A stretch of DNA of 13,287 nt. It comes from an uncultured Azohydromonas sp. GTDB lineage: Bacteria > Pseudomonadota > Gammaproteobacteria > Burkholderiales > Burkholderiaceae_C. How positions within the stretch are numbered: position 1 is the stretch's first letter; every line of letters starts with the position of its first letter. The notes under the pieces are model-generated. The model ran no database searches, was not told where the DNA came from, and saw only the letters and a program-made list of their open reading frames with translations. The translations under genes and the position numbers were made by a program. Below, in pieces: positions 6,619-13,287 of this stretch. The stretch spans positions 1 through 13,287 of the forward strand of contig NZ_CALAOH010000034.1 of the NCBI RefSeq assembly GCF_937926365.1, given 5' to 3'.

Positions 6619-6870
6619 GTGCGCTTCGGTTCGCGGTTCCGCGCGGACGCGAGCGAGGCGCGCCGCCGCCCGCCCTGGTGGCTGCTGGGCGTGATGCAGG
6701 CGTACCTGGCGGTGGTGGCGCTGGCCTGGGCGTTCAACGTGGCCGTGCTGCAGGCCGCCCTGTGGGGCGGTGTGCCGGCGCCGTGGCCACCGGCGGCGCC
6801 GCTGGCCGCGTACACGGGCTGCGCCTGCCTGCTGCAGCGGCACGCGGTGTTCCGTGCGGCCGCGGGCTGA
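6619..6870 (+). CDS. Small hypothetical membrane protein
   Basis: An 83-residue protein of unrecognised family. After a basic N-terminus (SRFRADASEARRRPP) comes a hydrophobic stretch at about 20-50 (WWLLGVMQAYLAVVALAWAF and beyond), a Pro/Ala-rich hinge (GVPAPWPPAAP) and a short C-terminal segment with two cysteines (GCACLLQRH). Codon use is strongly GC3, like real genes here. The GTG start at 6619 is preferred because GAAGG lies four bases upstream; a TTG at 6589 is in frame but lies inside the last RNA stem region. A bidirectional terminator begins 17 bases after the stop, supporting a genuine plus-strand transcription unit. The gene stands alone between two minus-strand operons. Function unknown; one or two membrane helices predicted by eye. 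Confidence 0.6.
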   Translation: MRFGSRFRADASEARRRPPWWLLGVMQAYLAVVALAWAFNVAVLQAALWGGVPAPWPPAAPLAAYTGCACLLQRHAVFRAAAG

Positions 6871-6887
6871 ATCTCCCGTTCCAACGA

Positions 6888-6913
6888 AAAAGGCCGGGCA
6901 AGCCCGGCCTTTT
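6888..6913. terminator. Bidirectional intrinsic terminator
   Basis: AAAAGGCCGGG (6888-6898), loop CAAG, CCCGGCCTTTT (6903-6913): an 11-bp perfect stem with a T-run on one side and an A-run on the other, so it works on both strands. It lies between the convergent small membrane protein gene (ends 6870) and actP (ends 6954) and should stop transcription of both. Confidence 0.9.
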
Positions 6914-6953
6914 CGAGAAGCCGCGCGGGGCGCGGCGTGTGGGTGGGAGCCGA

Positions 6954-8684
6954 TCAGTGGCCCGAGGCACCGGCGGCGCCGAGGCCCGTTTCGGAACGCA
7001 CCTGCTGGATCGCGAAGTCGGCACGTTCCTGGGCGGCTTGCGCGCTGCGGTCCAGGATCGAGAACAGCCAGATGCCCACGAAGCCGATGGTCATGGAGAA
7101 CAGCGCCGGCGAGGTGTAGGGGAACAGCGCGGAACCCTTGGGGTTGCCCAGCGTGGCTTCCCACACCGAGGGCGACACCACGGTCAGCGCCACCGAGCTG
7201 ATCAGGCCCAGGAAGCCGCCGATCACGGCGCCCTTGGTGGTGCAGTCCTTCCACAGCACGCTCATGAAGAGCACGGGGAAGTTGGCCGAGGCGGCGATGG
7301 CGAAGGCCAGGCTCACCATGAAGGCGATGTTCTGCTTCTCGAAGGCGATGCCCAGCACCACGGCCAGCAGGCCCAGCGACAGGGTCGTGATGCGCGAGAC
7401 GCGCAGCTCGGAGGCGCTGTCGGCCTTGCCCTTCTTGAACACCGTGGCGTAGAGGTCGTGCGACACGGCCGAGGCGCCCGACAGCGTCAGACCGGCGACC
7501 ACCGCCAGGATGGTGGCGAAGGCAACTGCCGAGATGAAGCCGAAGAACACGTCGCCGCCCACCGACTTGGCTACCAGCACCGCGGCCATGTTGGCCGTGC
7601 CCGCGCCGCCCTTGATGACGCCCTTGGCGACGTCGGAGAACTCGGGGTTGGTCAGCACCAGGGTGATGGCGCCGAAGCCGATGATGAAGATCAGGACGTA
7701 GAAGTAGCCGATCCAGGTCGTGGCCCAGAACACCGACTTGCGAGCTTCCTTCGCATCGGGCACGGTGAAGAAGCGCATCAGGATGTGGGGCAGGCCGGCG
7801 GTGCCGAACATCAGCGCCATGCCGAAGCTGATGGCGGAGATCGGGTCCTTCACGAAGCCGCCCGGGCCCATGAGGGAGATGCCGGTCTTGGCGGCCTCTT
7901 CAGGCGTCTTGCCCGCGGCGATGGCGATGGCGGTCTTCACGTCCACGCCCTTGGCGAACAGCGCCTCGGGGCTGAAGTTGAACTGCGCCAGCACCATGAA
8001 GGCCATGAAGCTCACGCCGCACAGCAGCAGCACGGCCTTGATGATCTGCACCCAGGTCGTGGCCGTCATGCCGCCGAAGAGCACGTAAATCATCATCAGC
8101 GCGCCCACGATCACCACGGCCAGCCAGTACTCCAGGCCGAACAGCAGCTTGATGAGCTGGCCCGCGCCGACCATCTGGGCGATCAGGTAGAAGGCCACCA
8201 CCACCAGCGTGCCGGAGGCGGCGAAGGCGCGGATGGGGGTCTGCTTGAAGCGGTAGCCCGCGACGTCGGCGAAGGTGAACTTGCCCAGGTTGCGCAGCCG
8301 CTCGGCCATCAGGAAGGTGATGACGGGCCAGCCCACCAGGAAGCCGATCGAGTAGATCAGGCCGTCGTAGCCCGTGGCCATCACGGCCGCGGAGATGCCC
8401 AGGAACGAGGCGGCGGACATGTAGTCGCCCGCGATGGCCAGGCCGTTCTGGAAGCCGGTGATGCCGCCGCCGGCGGTGTAGAAGTCCGCGGCCGAGCGCG
8501 TCTTGGCCGCGGCCCACTTCGTGATCCACAGCGTGGCCGCGACGAAGGCGGCGAACATGAAGATGGCGGTCCAGTTGGTCTCCTGCTTGGCGACCTGGCC
8601 CATGTCGGCGCCGGCGGCCAGCGCGGCGCCGCTGCCGAGGACGGCCGTCAGCGCGGCCAGTGTCTTGAGGTGCTTGCTGCTCAT
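6954..8684 (-). CDS. actP: Cation/acetate symporter ActP (SSS family)
   Basis: A 576-residue sodium:solute symporter for uptake of acetate and similar short carboxylates across the inner membrane. An N-terminal signal-like segment (MSSKHLKTLAAL to about residue 24, ending GAALAAG) is followed by many hydrophobic helices. Family hallmarks include TRSAADFYTAGGGITGFQNG, IAGDYMSAASFLGISA, FGGMTATTWVQIIKAVLL and SGASAVSHDLYATVFKKGK. Length is close to E. coli ActP (549). The ATG at 8684 overlaps the stop of the upstream DUF485 gene as ATGA, and AAGGA lies nine bases upstream, so translation is probably coupled. The yjcH-actP pairing is standard; in E. coli they follow acs, which is not present here. 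The frame stays open above this start only because of shadow coding. Downstream is the 6888-6913 terminator. Confidence 0.96.
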   Translation of the reverse strand: MSSKHLKTLAALTAVLGSGAALAAGADMGQVAKQETNWTAIFMFAAFVAATLWITKWAAAKTRSAADFYTAGGGITGFQNGLAIAGDYMSAASFLGISAAVMATGYDGLIYSIGFLVGWPVITFLMAERLRNLGKFTFADVAGYRFKQTPIRAFAASGTLVVVAFYLIAQMVGAGQLIKLLFGLEYWLAVVIVGALMMIYVLFGGMTATTWVQIIKAVLLLCGVSFMAFMVLAQFNFSPEALFAKGVDVKTAIAIAAGKTPEEAAKTGISLMGPGGFVKDPISAISFGMALMFGTAGLPHILMRFFTVPDAKEARKSVFWATTWIGYFYVLIFIIGFGAITLVLTNPEFSDVAKGVIKGGAGTANMAAVLVAKSVGGDVFFGFISAVAFATILAVVAGLTLSGASAVSHDLYATVFKKGKADSASELRVSRITTLSLGLLAVVLGIAFEKQNIAFMVSLAFAIAASANFPVLFMSVLWKDCTTKGAVIGGFLGLISSVALTVVSPSVWEATLGNPKGSALFPYTSPALFSMTIGFVGIWLFSILDRSAQAAQERADFAIQQVRSETGLGAAGASGH

Positions 8685-9043
8685 TTGGCCGCGTCCTTCA
8701 GGATTTCGGCCGTCAGCGCGTCGAACTCGCTGTTGGCCCGACGCACGTAGATGCCGGTGATGATGATGGTGAAGACGATCACGCCCATGCCCAGCGGAAT
8801 GCCCAGCGTCGTGACGCCCTGGCCCAGCGGCGTGGCCAGGAAAGGCTTGTTGAATGCGATCAGCGCGATGTACCCGTAGTACACGATCATCATCAGCGCC
8901 GTCAGCAGCCAGCCGAAGCCGCTGCGCTTGCGCCGGAGCTCGTGATACTTGGGATTGGCCTGGATGCGGGCCACTACGGGATCCACCTTGCTTGTCTCCT
9001 CGGGCCTCGAATGGGCCGGGGCTCTTCCTACGGCAGTTGCCAT
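8681..9043 (-). CDS. yjcH: DUF485 membrane protein YjcH
   Basis: A 120-residue inner-membrane protein of the DUF485 family, almost always encoded just before actP. After a hydrophilic N-terminus (to about 40; IQANPKYHELRRKRSGFGW is the typical family entry) there are two helices, about 43-64 and 78-98, and the C-terminal YVRRANSEFDALTAEIL that is characteristic of the family. The molecular role is unsettled; it is presumed to assist the symporter. The ATG at 9043 has GGAG (in CCGGAGATAAACA) with good spacing. Its stop codon overlaps the actP start by four bases. It is the first gene of the operon, with the GTCAG array 130-170 bp upstream. Confidence 0.95.
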   Translation of the reverse strand: MATAVGRAPAHSRPEETSKVDPVVARIQANPKYHELRRKRSGFGWLLTALMMIVYYGYIALIAFNKPFLATPLGQGVTTLGIPLGMGVIVFTIIITGIYVRRANSEFDALTAEILKDAAK

Positions 9044-9134
9044 TGTTTATCTCCGGTGCAGGGGGGGTCAGGAGTGCCAAGCCACCTGGGCGCAGCACCT
9101 GATGAGGTCAGTTTCGGCACCCCGTCTGACCAAC

Positions 9135-9140
9135 TTCTTA
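9135..9140 (-). promoter_or_regulatory. Possible -10 box for yjcH-actP
   Basis: TAAGAA on the minus strand, about 92 bases upstream of the yjcH start, is the best -10-like hexamer here. There is no good -35 (AACCCG at 17-bp spacing). That would suit an activator-dependent promoter, with the GTCAG array then lying at roughly -46 to -83. This is an inference from weak matches. Confidence 0.25.
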
Positions 9141-9173
9141 CAAAGCGAGCCCCTTGCGGGTTCATCCTTATGC

Positions 9174-9211
9174 GTCAGCATGAAGTCAGGCAGGCGTCAG
9201 AAAGGCGTCAG
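9174..9211. promoter_or_regulatory. Four GTCAG direct repeats at exact 11-bp spacing (likely response-regulator operator)
   Basis: GTCAG occurs at 9174-9178, 9185-9189, 9196-9200 and 9207-9211, each starting exactly 11 bases after the last. Three of the four copies are preceded by GC (GCGTCAG). Read on the minus strand the unit is CTGAC-N6. Direct repeats once per helical turn are the classic mode of OmpR/PhoB-family regulators. The array lies in the divergent gap between yjcH-actP and the CBS/DUF294 gene and could control either or both. No OmpR-family regulator is encoded in the window. Two more GTCAG words (9067, 9107) are not in phase. Confidence 0.65.
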
Positions 9212-9225
9212 CCGCGGGCTGATGA

Positions 9226-9254
9226 GGCCCTGCAAACGCGCTCGTCGCAGGGCC
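9226..9254. promoter_or_regulatory. Perfect 8-bp dyad in the leader of the CBS/DUF294 gene
   Basis: GGCCCTGC (9226-9233) and GCAGGGCC (9247-9254) are perfect complements around a 13-base loop, within which ACG/CGT (9236-9238 with 9243-9245) can add three pairs. It sits 15 bp after the GTCAG array and 56 bp before the ATG at 9311. No T-run follows, so it is not an intrinsic terminator; an operator or a leader hairpin is possible. Confidence 0.4.
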
Positions 9255-9310
9255 CAGGCGGCCGGGATTCAGCCAGACTTGGCGCTGTCGCCACTGCCGC
9301 CCGCTTTGCC

Positions 9311-11167
9311 ATGCCCAGCGCCTGCTTGCCGAACCAGAGTCTGAGCGAACTGCTGGGCCGGCACCGGGTTTTTTCCCTCCTGGACGCGGCATCGAAGGCG
9401 CGGCTGGCACGGCGCCTGACGTGCAGGACCTTCGAAGCCGGGGAGCGCGTGGCCGCGGGCGCGGCGCTGGGCCGCCGTCTGGGCTGGGTGCTGCGCGGGC
9501 AGGTGGCGCTGCTGCGCGAAGGGCATGATGTTGCGATCGCAACATTGGAGCCCGGCGAGCTCTTCGGTGCCGGCGCGCTGCCGCGGGGCGATCCCGATGG
9601 CTGGACGGTGATGGCCCGCGAGCGTGCCGACATCGCCTTCCTGCCGGCGGCGGACGTGGCGCATCTGTGCGCCGAGCACCCGGCCATGGCGCTGTTCCTG
9701 TCCCCGCCGCCGGCCACGGGGGGCGACGGGGCCGGCGAGCGCGCGAGCGACGCGCACCTGGGCCTGATGGCGCAGCCGGTGCGCTCGCTGCTCAAGCGCG
9801 CGCCGGTTGCGCTGGCACCTGACGCGAGCATCCTGCAGGCGGCGCGGACCATGCGCGACGAGCGCGTGTCCTCGGTGCTGCTGCTGCAGCAGGACCGCCT
9901 CTTCGGCGTGGTCACGGACCGCGACCTGCGCAACCGCGTGCTCGCGGCCGGGCTCGACCCGCAGCAGCCGCTGCACCGCATCGCCACCGTCGCGCCGCTG
10001 ACCGTGGACGCGGCGCAGCCGGCCTTCGAGGCGCTGCTGCTGATGGCGCGCCACAACATCCACCACGTGCCCGTGCTCGACGGCCAGCGCGTGGCGGGCA
10101 TGCTCAGCGCGAGCGACCTTGCCGAGCAGCACAGCACCTCGGCGGTGTACCTGGCCGGCGAGGTGCACAAGCAGACGTCGCTGCAGGGCTTGGTGGAGGT
10201 GGCCGCGCGCGTGCCGCAGCTGCAGCGCAACCTGGCCGCCGCGCAGGCCAGCGCCTGCAGCACCGGGCACATGGTCACGGCCATCACCGATGCCGTCACG
10301 ACACGGCTGCTGCAGATGGCCCAGGCGCAGCTGGGCCCGGCGCCGGTGGACTACGCCTGGGTGGCCGCGGGCTCGCAGGCGCGCAGCGAGCAGACCGCCA
10401 GGAGCGACCAGGACAACTGCCTGGTGTTCGATGACCGCTACGACGAGGCGCGGCACGGCCGCTATTTCCGCGAGCTCGCGGGCTTCGTCAACGACGGGCT
10501 GCACGCGTGCGGCTACGTCTACTGCCCCGGCGAGATGATGGCCCGCACCGACGCGTGGCGGCAGCCGCAGCGGCGCTGGGCCGAGTACTTCCAGCGCTGG
10601 ACCGAGGAGCCCGAGCCCAAGGCGCTGATGCTCACCTGCGTGTTCTTCGACCTGCGCGCCATCCATGGCCGCGCCGAGCTGCTCGGCGCGCTGCGCGCGC
10701 AGGTGCTGCGCCGGACCCGGGACAACCGCATCTTCCTGGCCTACATGGTGGGCAACGCGCTCAAGCACCGGCCGCCGCTGTCGCTGTTCGGCGGCATCTC
10801 GACGGTGCGCGCGGGCAAGGTGCGCGACGCCGTGGACCTCAAGCACAGCGGCATCGTGCCCATCGTGGACCTCGCCCGCATCTACGCGCTGGCCGGCGGC
10901 CACGAGGCGGTCAACACCTACGCGCGGCTGGAGGTGGCGGCGCAGGGCGGCGAGATCAGCGCGCAGAGCGCGCGCGACCTGCGCGACGCGCTGGAGTTCA
11001 TGGCGGGGCTGCGCATTCGCCACCAGGCGCAGCAGACGCGCCTGGGCCAGGCGCCCGACAACTTCCTGTCGCTGTCGGAGCTCAGCAACTTCGAGCGCAG
11101 CCAGCTCAAGGACGCCTTCGGCGTGGTGCAGACGCTGCAGAGTGTGCTGGCGCAACGGTATCGGTGA
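9311..11167 (+). CDS. cNMP-like / CBS-pair / DUF294 nucleotidyltransferase-like signalling protein
   Basis: A 618-residue cytoplasmic protein. Residues about 10-130 resemble a cyclic-nucleotide-binding fold (GWVLRGQVALLREGHD, then EPGELFGAGAL), but the pocket motif lacks the usual Arg-Ala. Residues about 155-275 are a CBS pair (VSSVLLLQQDRLFGVVTDRD; HHVPVLDGQRVAGMLSASDL). From about 285 is the DUF294 nucleotidyltransferase-like domain with the family motif GSQARSEQTARSDQDN (G354, S355, D366, D368), followed by the C-terminal substrate-binding-like part. The ATG at 9311 has no clear ribosome site; the only other in-frame ATG (9170) would start in the GTCAG array, so 9311 is preferred, as it matches the usual MP... 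start of relatives. It is divergent from yjcH-actP and convergent with the exonuclease fusion gene. Probably a regulatory transferase; its substrate is unknown. Confidence 0.88.
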   Translation: MPSACLPNQSLSELLGRHRVFSLLDAASKARLARRLTCRTFEAGERVAAGAALGRRLGWVLRGQVALLREGHDVAIATLEPGELFGAGALPRGDPDGWTVMARERADIAFLPAADVAHLCAEHPAMALFLSPPPATGGDGAGERASDAHLGLMAQPVRSLLKRAPVALAPDASILQAARTMRDERVSSVLLLQQDRLFGVVTDRDLRNRVLAAGLDPQQPLHRIATVAPLTVDAAQPAFEALLLMARHNIHHVPVLDGQRVAGMLSASDLAEQHSTSAVYLAGEVHKQTSLQGLVEVAARVPQLQRNLAAAQASACSTGHMVTAITDAVTTRLLQMAQAQLGPAPVDYAWVAAGSQARSEQTARSDQDNCLVFDDRYDEARHGRYFRELAGFVNDGLHACGYVYCPGEMMARTDAWRQPQRRWAEYFQRWTEEPEPKALMLTCVFFDLRAIHGRAELLGALRAQVLRRTRDNRIFLAYMVGNALKHRPPLSLFGGISTVRAGKVRDAVDLKHSGIVPIVDLARIYALAGGHEAVNTYARLEVAAQGGEISAQSARDLRDALEFMAGLRIRHQAQQTRLGQAPDNFLSLSELSNFERSQLKDAFGVVQTLQSVLAQRYR

Positions 11168-11176
11168 AAAGCGCCG

Positions 11177-11191
11177 CAGGCCGCCTGTTTT
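11177..11191 (+). terminator. Weak terminator candidate between convergent genes
   Basis: CAGG-CCG-CCTG (11177-11187) is followed by TTTTCT, with AAAA at 11167-11170 on the other side, in the 28-bp gap between the convergent stops at 11167 and 11196. The stem has only four strong pairs, so this is tentative. Confidence 0.3.
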
Positions 11192-11195
11192 CTAC

Positions 11196-13287
11196 TCAGT
11201 ATTTCAGCCGCGCGAAGTAGGTCTTCTGCGCCGCCTCGCGGGCCTGGCGCAGCGTGTGGATGCCCCGCGCGGCCAGCAGCGGCACGAGCTTGAGGAAGAT
11301 CTCGGCTGTCACCAGCGCGTCGCCCAGCGCGGTGTGGCGGCCGATCACGGGCACGCCGAAGCGCTCGGCAATGTCCTCCAGCCGGTGCGAGGCTTGTTGC
11401 GGATGCACCACTGCCGACAGCAGCAGCGTGTCGAGCACGGGCTGCTCGAAGCGCACGCCGCTGGCGTCCTCCTTGAGCTGCAGGAAGCGCATGTCGAAGG
11501 CCGCGTTGTGCGCCACCAGCACCGTGTCCTGCGCGTAGGCGTGGAAGGCGCGCAGCACTTCCGCGATGCGCGGCTGCCCGGCCACCATCTCCGGCGTGAT
11601 GCCGTGGATCGGGATGGTGGCGCGCGGGATGGGCCGGCCCGGGTTGACCAGCTGCTCGAAGCACTCGCCGCTCAGCAGCTTGCCGTTGAGCAGCCGCGCC
11701 GCGCCGATCTGGATGATCTCGTCGCCGCCGGTCGGGTCCAGCCCGGTGGTTTCGGTGTCGAACACCGTGTAGGCCAGCTCCACCAGGCGCCGCTCGTCCA
11801 GCGCGCTGCCGCCCTCGCCGTGAGCGAACAGGTCGAAGTCGTAGTACTCGGGGCGGCTGTGCCCGTGAACGATGGCTGCCTCCAGCGCCTCTTGGGCCTC
11901 CTGCGCCGCGGGTGCCAGCGGCAGCAGGATGCGGAAGAAGGCCTCGTGGCGCACGCGCTCGCGCTCGAACCAGAACTCGCCGCCGTGGCGCTGCACCACG
12001 TCGCGCACCGTCAGCGAGCTGCCGGCGCCGCCGCTGGCCATGGGGTCGATCTCCCAGCTCGCCACGGTGGCGCTGCTGACCGCCGGGCCGCTCCACACCA
12101 GGTCCAGCTGCGCGCGCCGCGCCTGGCCCGGGGCCAGGCGCAGCCGCACCGTGCCCACGTCGAACTCGTCGCGCAGCCGCTGCGCGAGGTGGGTCAGCAT
12201 CTGCAGCAGCGAGAAGCTGTCCACCTTCAGCCACAGCGCGCCATCGGTCTCGTCCGCGCCCACGCGCAGGCCCGTGTGCGCCTCGATGCGGCGCTGCGCC
12301 GCCTGCACCAGGTCCTCGCCCCGCATCTCCTCCAGCGGCCAGCGCGTGGCCAGGCCCTGCGCGTTCTGCGCGGCGAGCTCGTCGATGCGGCGCGACATCG
12401 CCTGCGCCTCGTCGCGCGCCACGCCCAGCAGCCGCTCGCGCAGGTTGGCGTCGAGCCCGGGATCGCCGAGCGTCTCCACGGCGCTGCGCAGGTTGGCCAG
12501 CGAGCCGCGGCTGCCCTCGGTCAGGCCGTGCAGCAGCCGCTCCTGGGCCGCCTCCTGCTCGTATTCGCGCGTGATGTTGTCCAGCATCAGCACGAAGCCG
12601 CTGAGCGCCGGTGCCTGCCCGGGCACGTCGTCGTCCACGGCGCGCACGGGCGCCATTTGCGCGCGCAACAGCTGGCCGCTGTGCGTGGTGGTGACGAACT
12701 GCGTGCTCGGGTGTGCCGCGCCGCGCTGCAGCCGCTGCTGCACGCTCTCCAGCGCGTGGGCCACGAGCTTGCGGTCGAACACGGTGTAGATCGAGCGGCC
12801 GAGGCCGATGAGCTCGGCGCCGCCGGCCAGCGCGGGCGCGTCCGACAGGGCGCGGAACTGCATGCGGGCGCGGTTGTTGTAGAGCAGGATGCGGCCGTCC
12901 AGGTTGCACACCACCACGCTCTGCGTGAGCTCGCTCATCAGCGCGGCCAGGCGGTTGCGCTCCTGCTCGATGCCGCGGCTGGCCTGGGCCACCTGCTGCG
13001 CGATGTCGTGGCGCAGCTGCTGGCGTTGCGCCACGAGCTCGTCGACCGCCCGGGCCAGTTCGCGCAGCGCCGGCGGGGCGTCCTCGGCCGCGAGCGGGTG
13101 CTGCACCTCGGTGCTCAGCCGCAGGCGCACCTGCTCCAGCAGCCGTGCGGGGGCCGCGATCCAGCGCCGGTACAGCGGCGGCGTCGCCGCAGCCGCCAGC
13201 CCGGCCGCGGCGAAGGCCGCCATGAGCAGCAGCGGCCAGCGCGGCGCCAGCAGCTCGCCCAGCGCCTGGCGCGGCCCGGGCTCCAGC
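11196..13287 (-). CDS. Degenerate histidine-kinase-like sensor fused to DEDDh 3'-5' exonuclease (N-terminus cut by window edge)
   Basis: A DnaQ-like exonuclease at the C-terminus of a sensor module. Numbering is from the Met codon at 13223; the frame stays open to the right edge, so the true start is probably outside. A hydrophobic segment (1-15) and a linker/HAMP-like region are followed by a PAS-like domain (about 95-215, VVVCNLDGRILLYNNRA), a HisKA-like helical region (222-290) lacking the phosphoacceptor His, and an HATPase-like fold (300-437) whose N-box Asn is not seen but which keeps RDVVQRHGGEFWFE. The exonuclease (about 480-660) is intact: D489/E491 in FDTETTG, D577 in HNAAFDMRF, H630 and D635 in HTALGD. 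It probably degrades 3' ends of nucleic acid under membrane-linked sensory control; the control is inferred. It is convergent with the CBS/DUF294 gene. Confidence 0.9.
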   Translation of the reverse strand, partial: LEPGPRQALGELLAPRWPLLLMAAFAAAGLAAAATPPLYRRWIAAPARLLEQVRLRLSTEVQHPLAAEDAPPALRELARAVDELVAQRQQLRHDIAQQVAQASRGIEQERNRLAALMSELTQSVVVCNLDGRILLYNNRARMQFRALSDAPALAGGAELIGLGRSIYTVFDRKLVAHALESVQQRLQRGAAHPSTQFVTTTHSGQLLRAQMAPVRAVDDDVPGQAPALSGFVLMLDNITREYEQEAAQERLLHGLTEGSRGSLANLRSAVETLGDPGLDANLRERLLGVARDEAQAMSRRIDELAAQNAQGLATRWPLEEMRGEDLVQAAQRRIEAHTGLRVGADETDGALWLKVDSFSLLQMLTHLAQRLRDEFDVGTVRLRLAPGQARRAQLDLVWSGPAVSSATVASWEIDPMASGGAGSSLTVRDVVQRHGGEFWFERERVRHEAFFRILLPLAPAAQEAQEALEAAIVHGHSRPEYYDFDLFAHGEGGSALDERRLVELAYTVFDTETTGLDPTGGDEIIQIGAARLLNGKLLSGECFEQLVNPGRPIPRATIPIHGITPEMVAGQPRIAEVLRAFHAYAQDTVLVAHNAAFDMRFLQLKEDASGVRFEQPVLDTLLLSAVVHPQQASHRLEDIAERFGVPVIGRHTALGDALVTAEIFLKLVPLLAARGIHTLRQAREAAQKTYFARLKY

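Noticed and set aside
6678..8750. 690-codon plus-strand reading frame over actP
   Set aside because: Antisense shadow of the symporter gene, low-complexity Gly/His/Glu-rich product, and it crosses the bidirectional terminator.
9269..11155. 628-codon minus-strand frame over the CBS/DUF294 gene
   Set aside because: Shadow frame; the plus strand gives recognisable CBS and nucleotidyltransferase motifs.
1..13287. CRISPR arrays, insertion sequences, integrase or attachment sites, rRNA and tRNA genes
   Set aside because: I looked for repeated spacers, terminal inverted repeats, transposase motifs and cloverleaf patterns and saw none.

Overview
The window is very GC-rich, with G/C at almost every third codon position. 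Its gene content fits a betaproteobacterium of the Burkholderiales, most likely Comamonadaceae. This placement rests on composition, gene order and protein flavour, not on a marker gene.

Left part (1-6220, all on the minus strand; read right to left): a Tad/Flp pilus locus. The order is a sensor histidine kinase, a NarL/LuxR-type response regulator, a receiver-only response regulator, the Flp pilin, a CpaA/TadV prepilin peptidase, an AAA+ ATPase and CpaB, which runs off the left edge. A weak terminator and a 342-bp gap separate the regulators from the structural genes. The pilin mRNA leader has two hairpins, both capped by GCAA tetraloops. A bulged hairpin lies between the two response-regulator genes.

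Middle (6221-6913): an AT-richer promoter-like patch, about 190 bases dense in complementary segments (candidate structured RNA, plus strand), a small predicted membrane protein on the plus strand (6619-6870), and a strong bidirectional terminator. The terminator also closes the acetate permease operon that converges from the right.

Right part (6954-13287): an acetate-permease module. yjcH (DUF485) and actP form a minus-strand operon with an ATGA stop/start overlap. Divergent to it is a cNMP-like/CBS/DUF294 nucleotidyltransferase-like protein. Convergent with that gene, 28 bp away, is a protein that joins a degenerate histidine-kinase-like sensor to an intact DEDDh exonuclease; it is cut by the right edge. 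As I recall, Pseudomonas has the same four families side by side (PA3232-PA3235), so this is probably a conserved but poorly understood module. The divergent intergenic region carries four GTCAG elements spaced exactly 11 bp apart, the pattern expected for an OmpR/PhoB-type regulator, and then an 8-bp perfect dyad.

Most worth following up: the 6419-6606 RNA candidate with its small membrane protein, the 11-bp GTCAG array, and the pseudo-kinase/exonuclease fusion.
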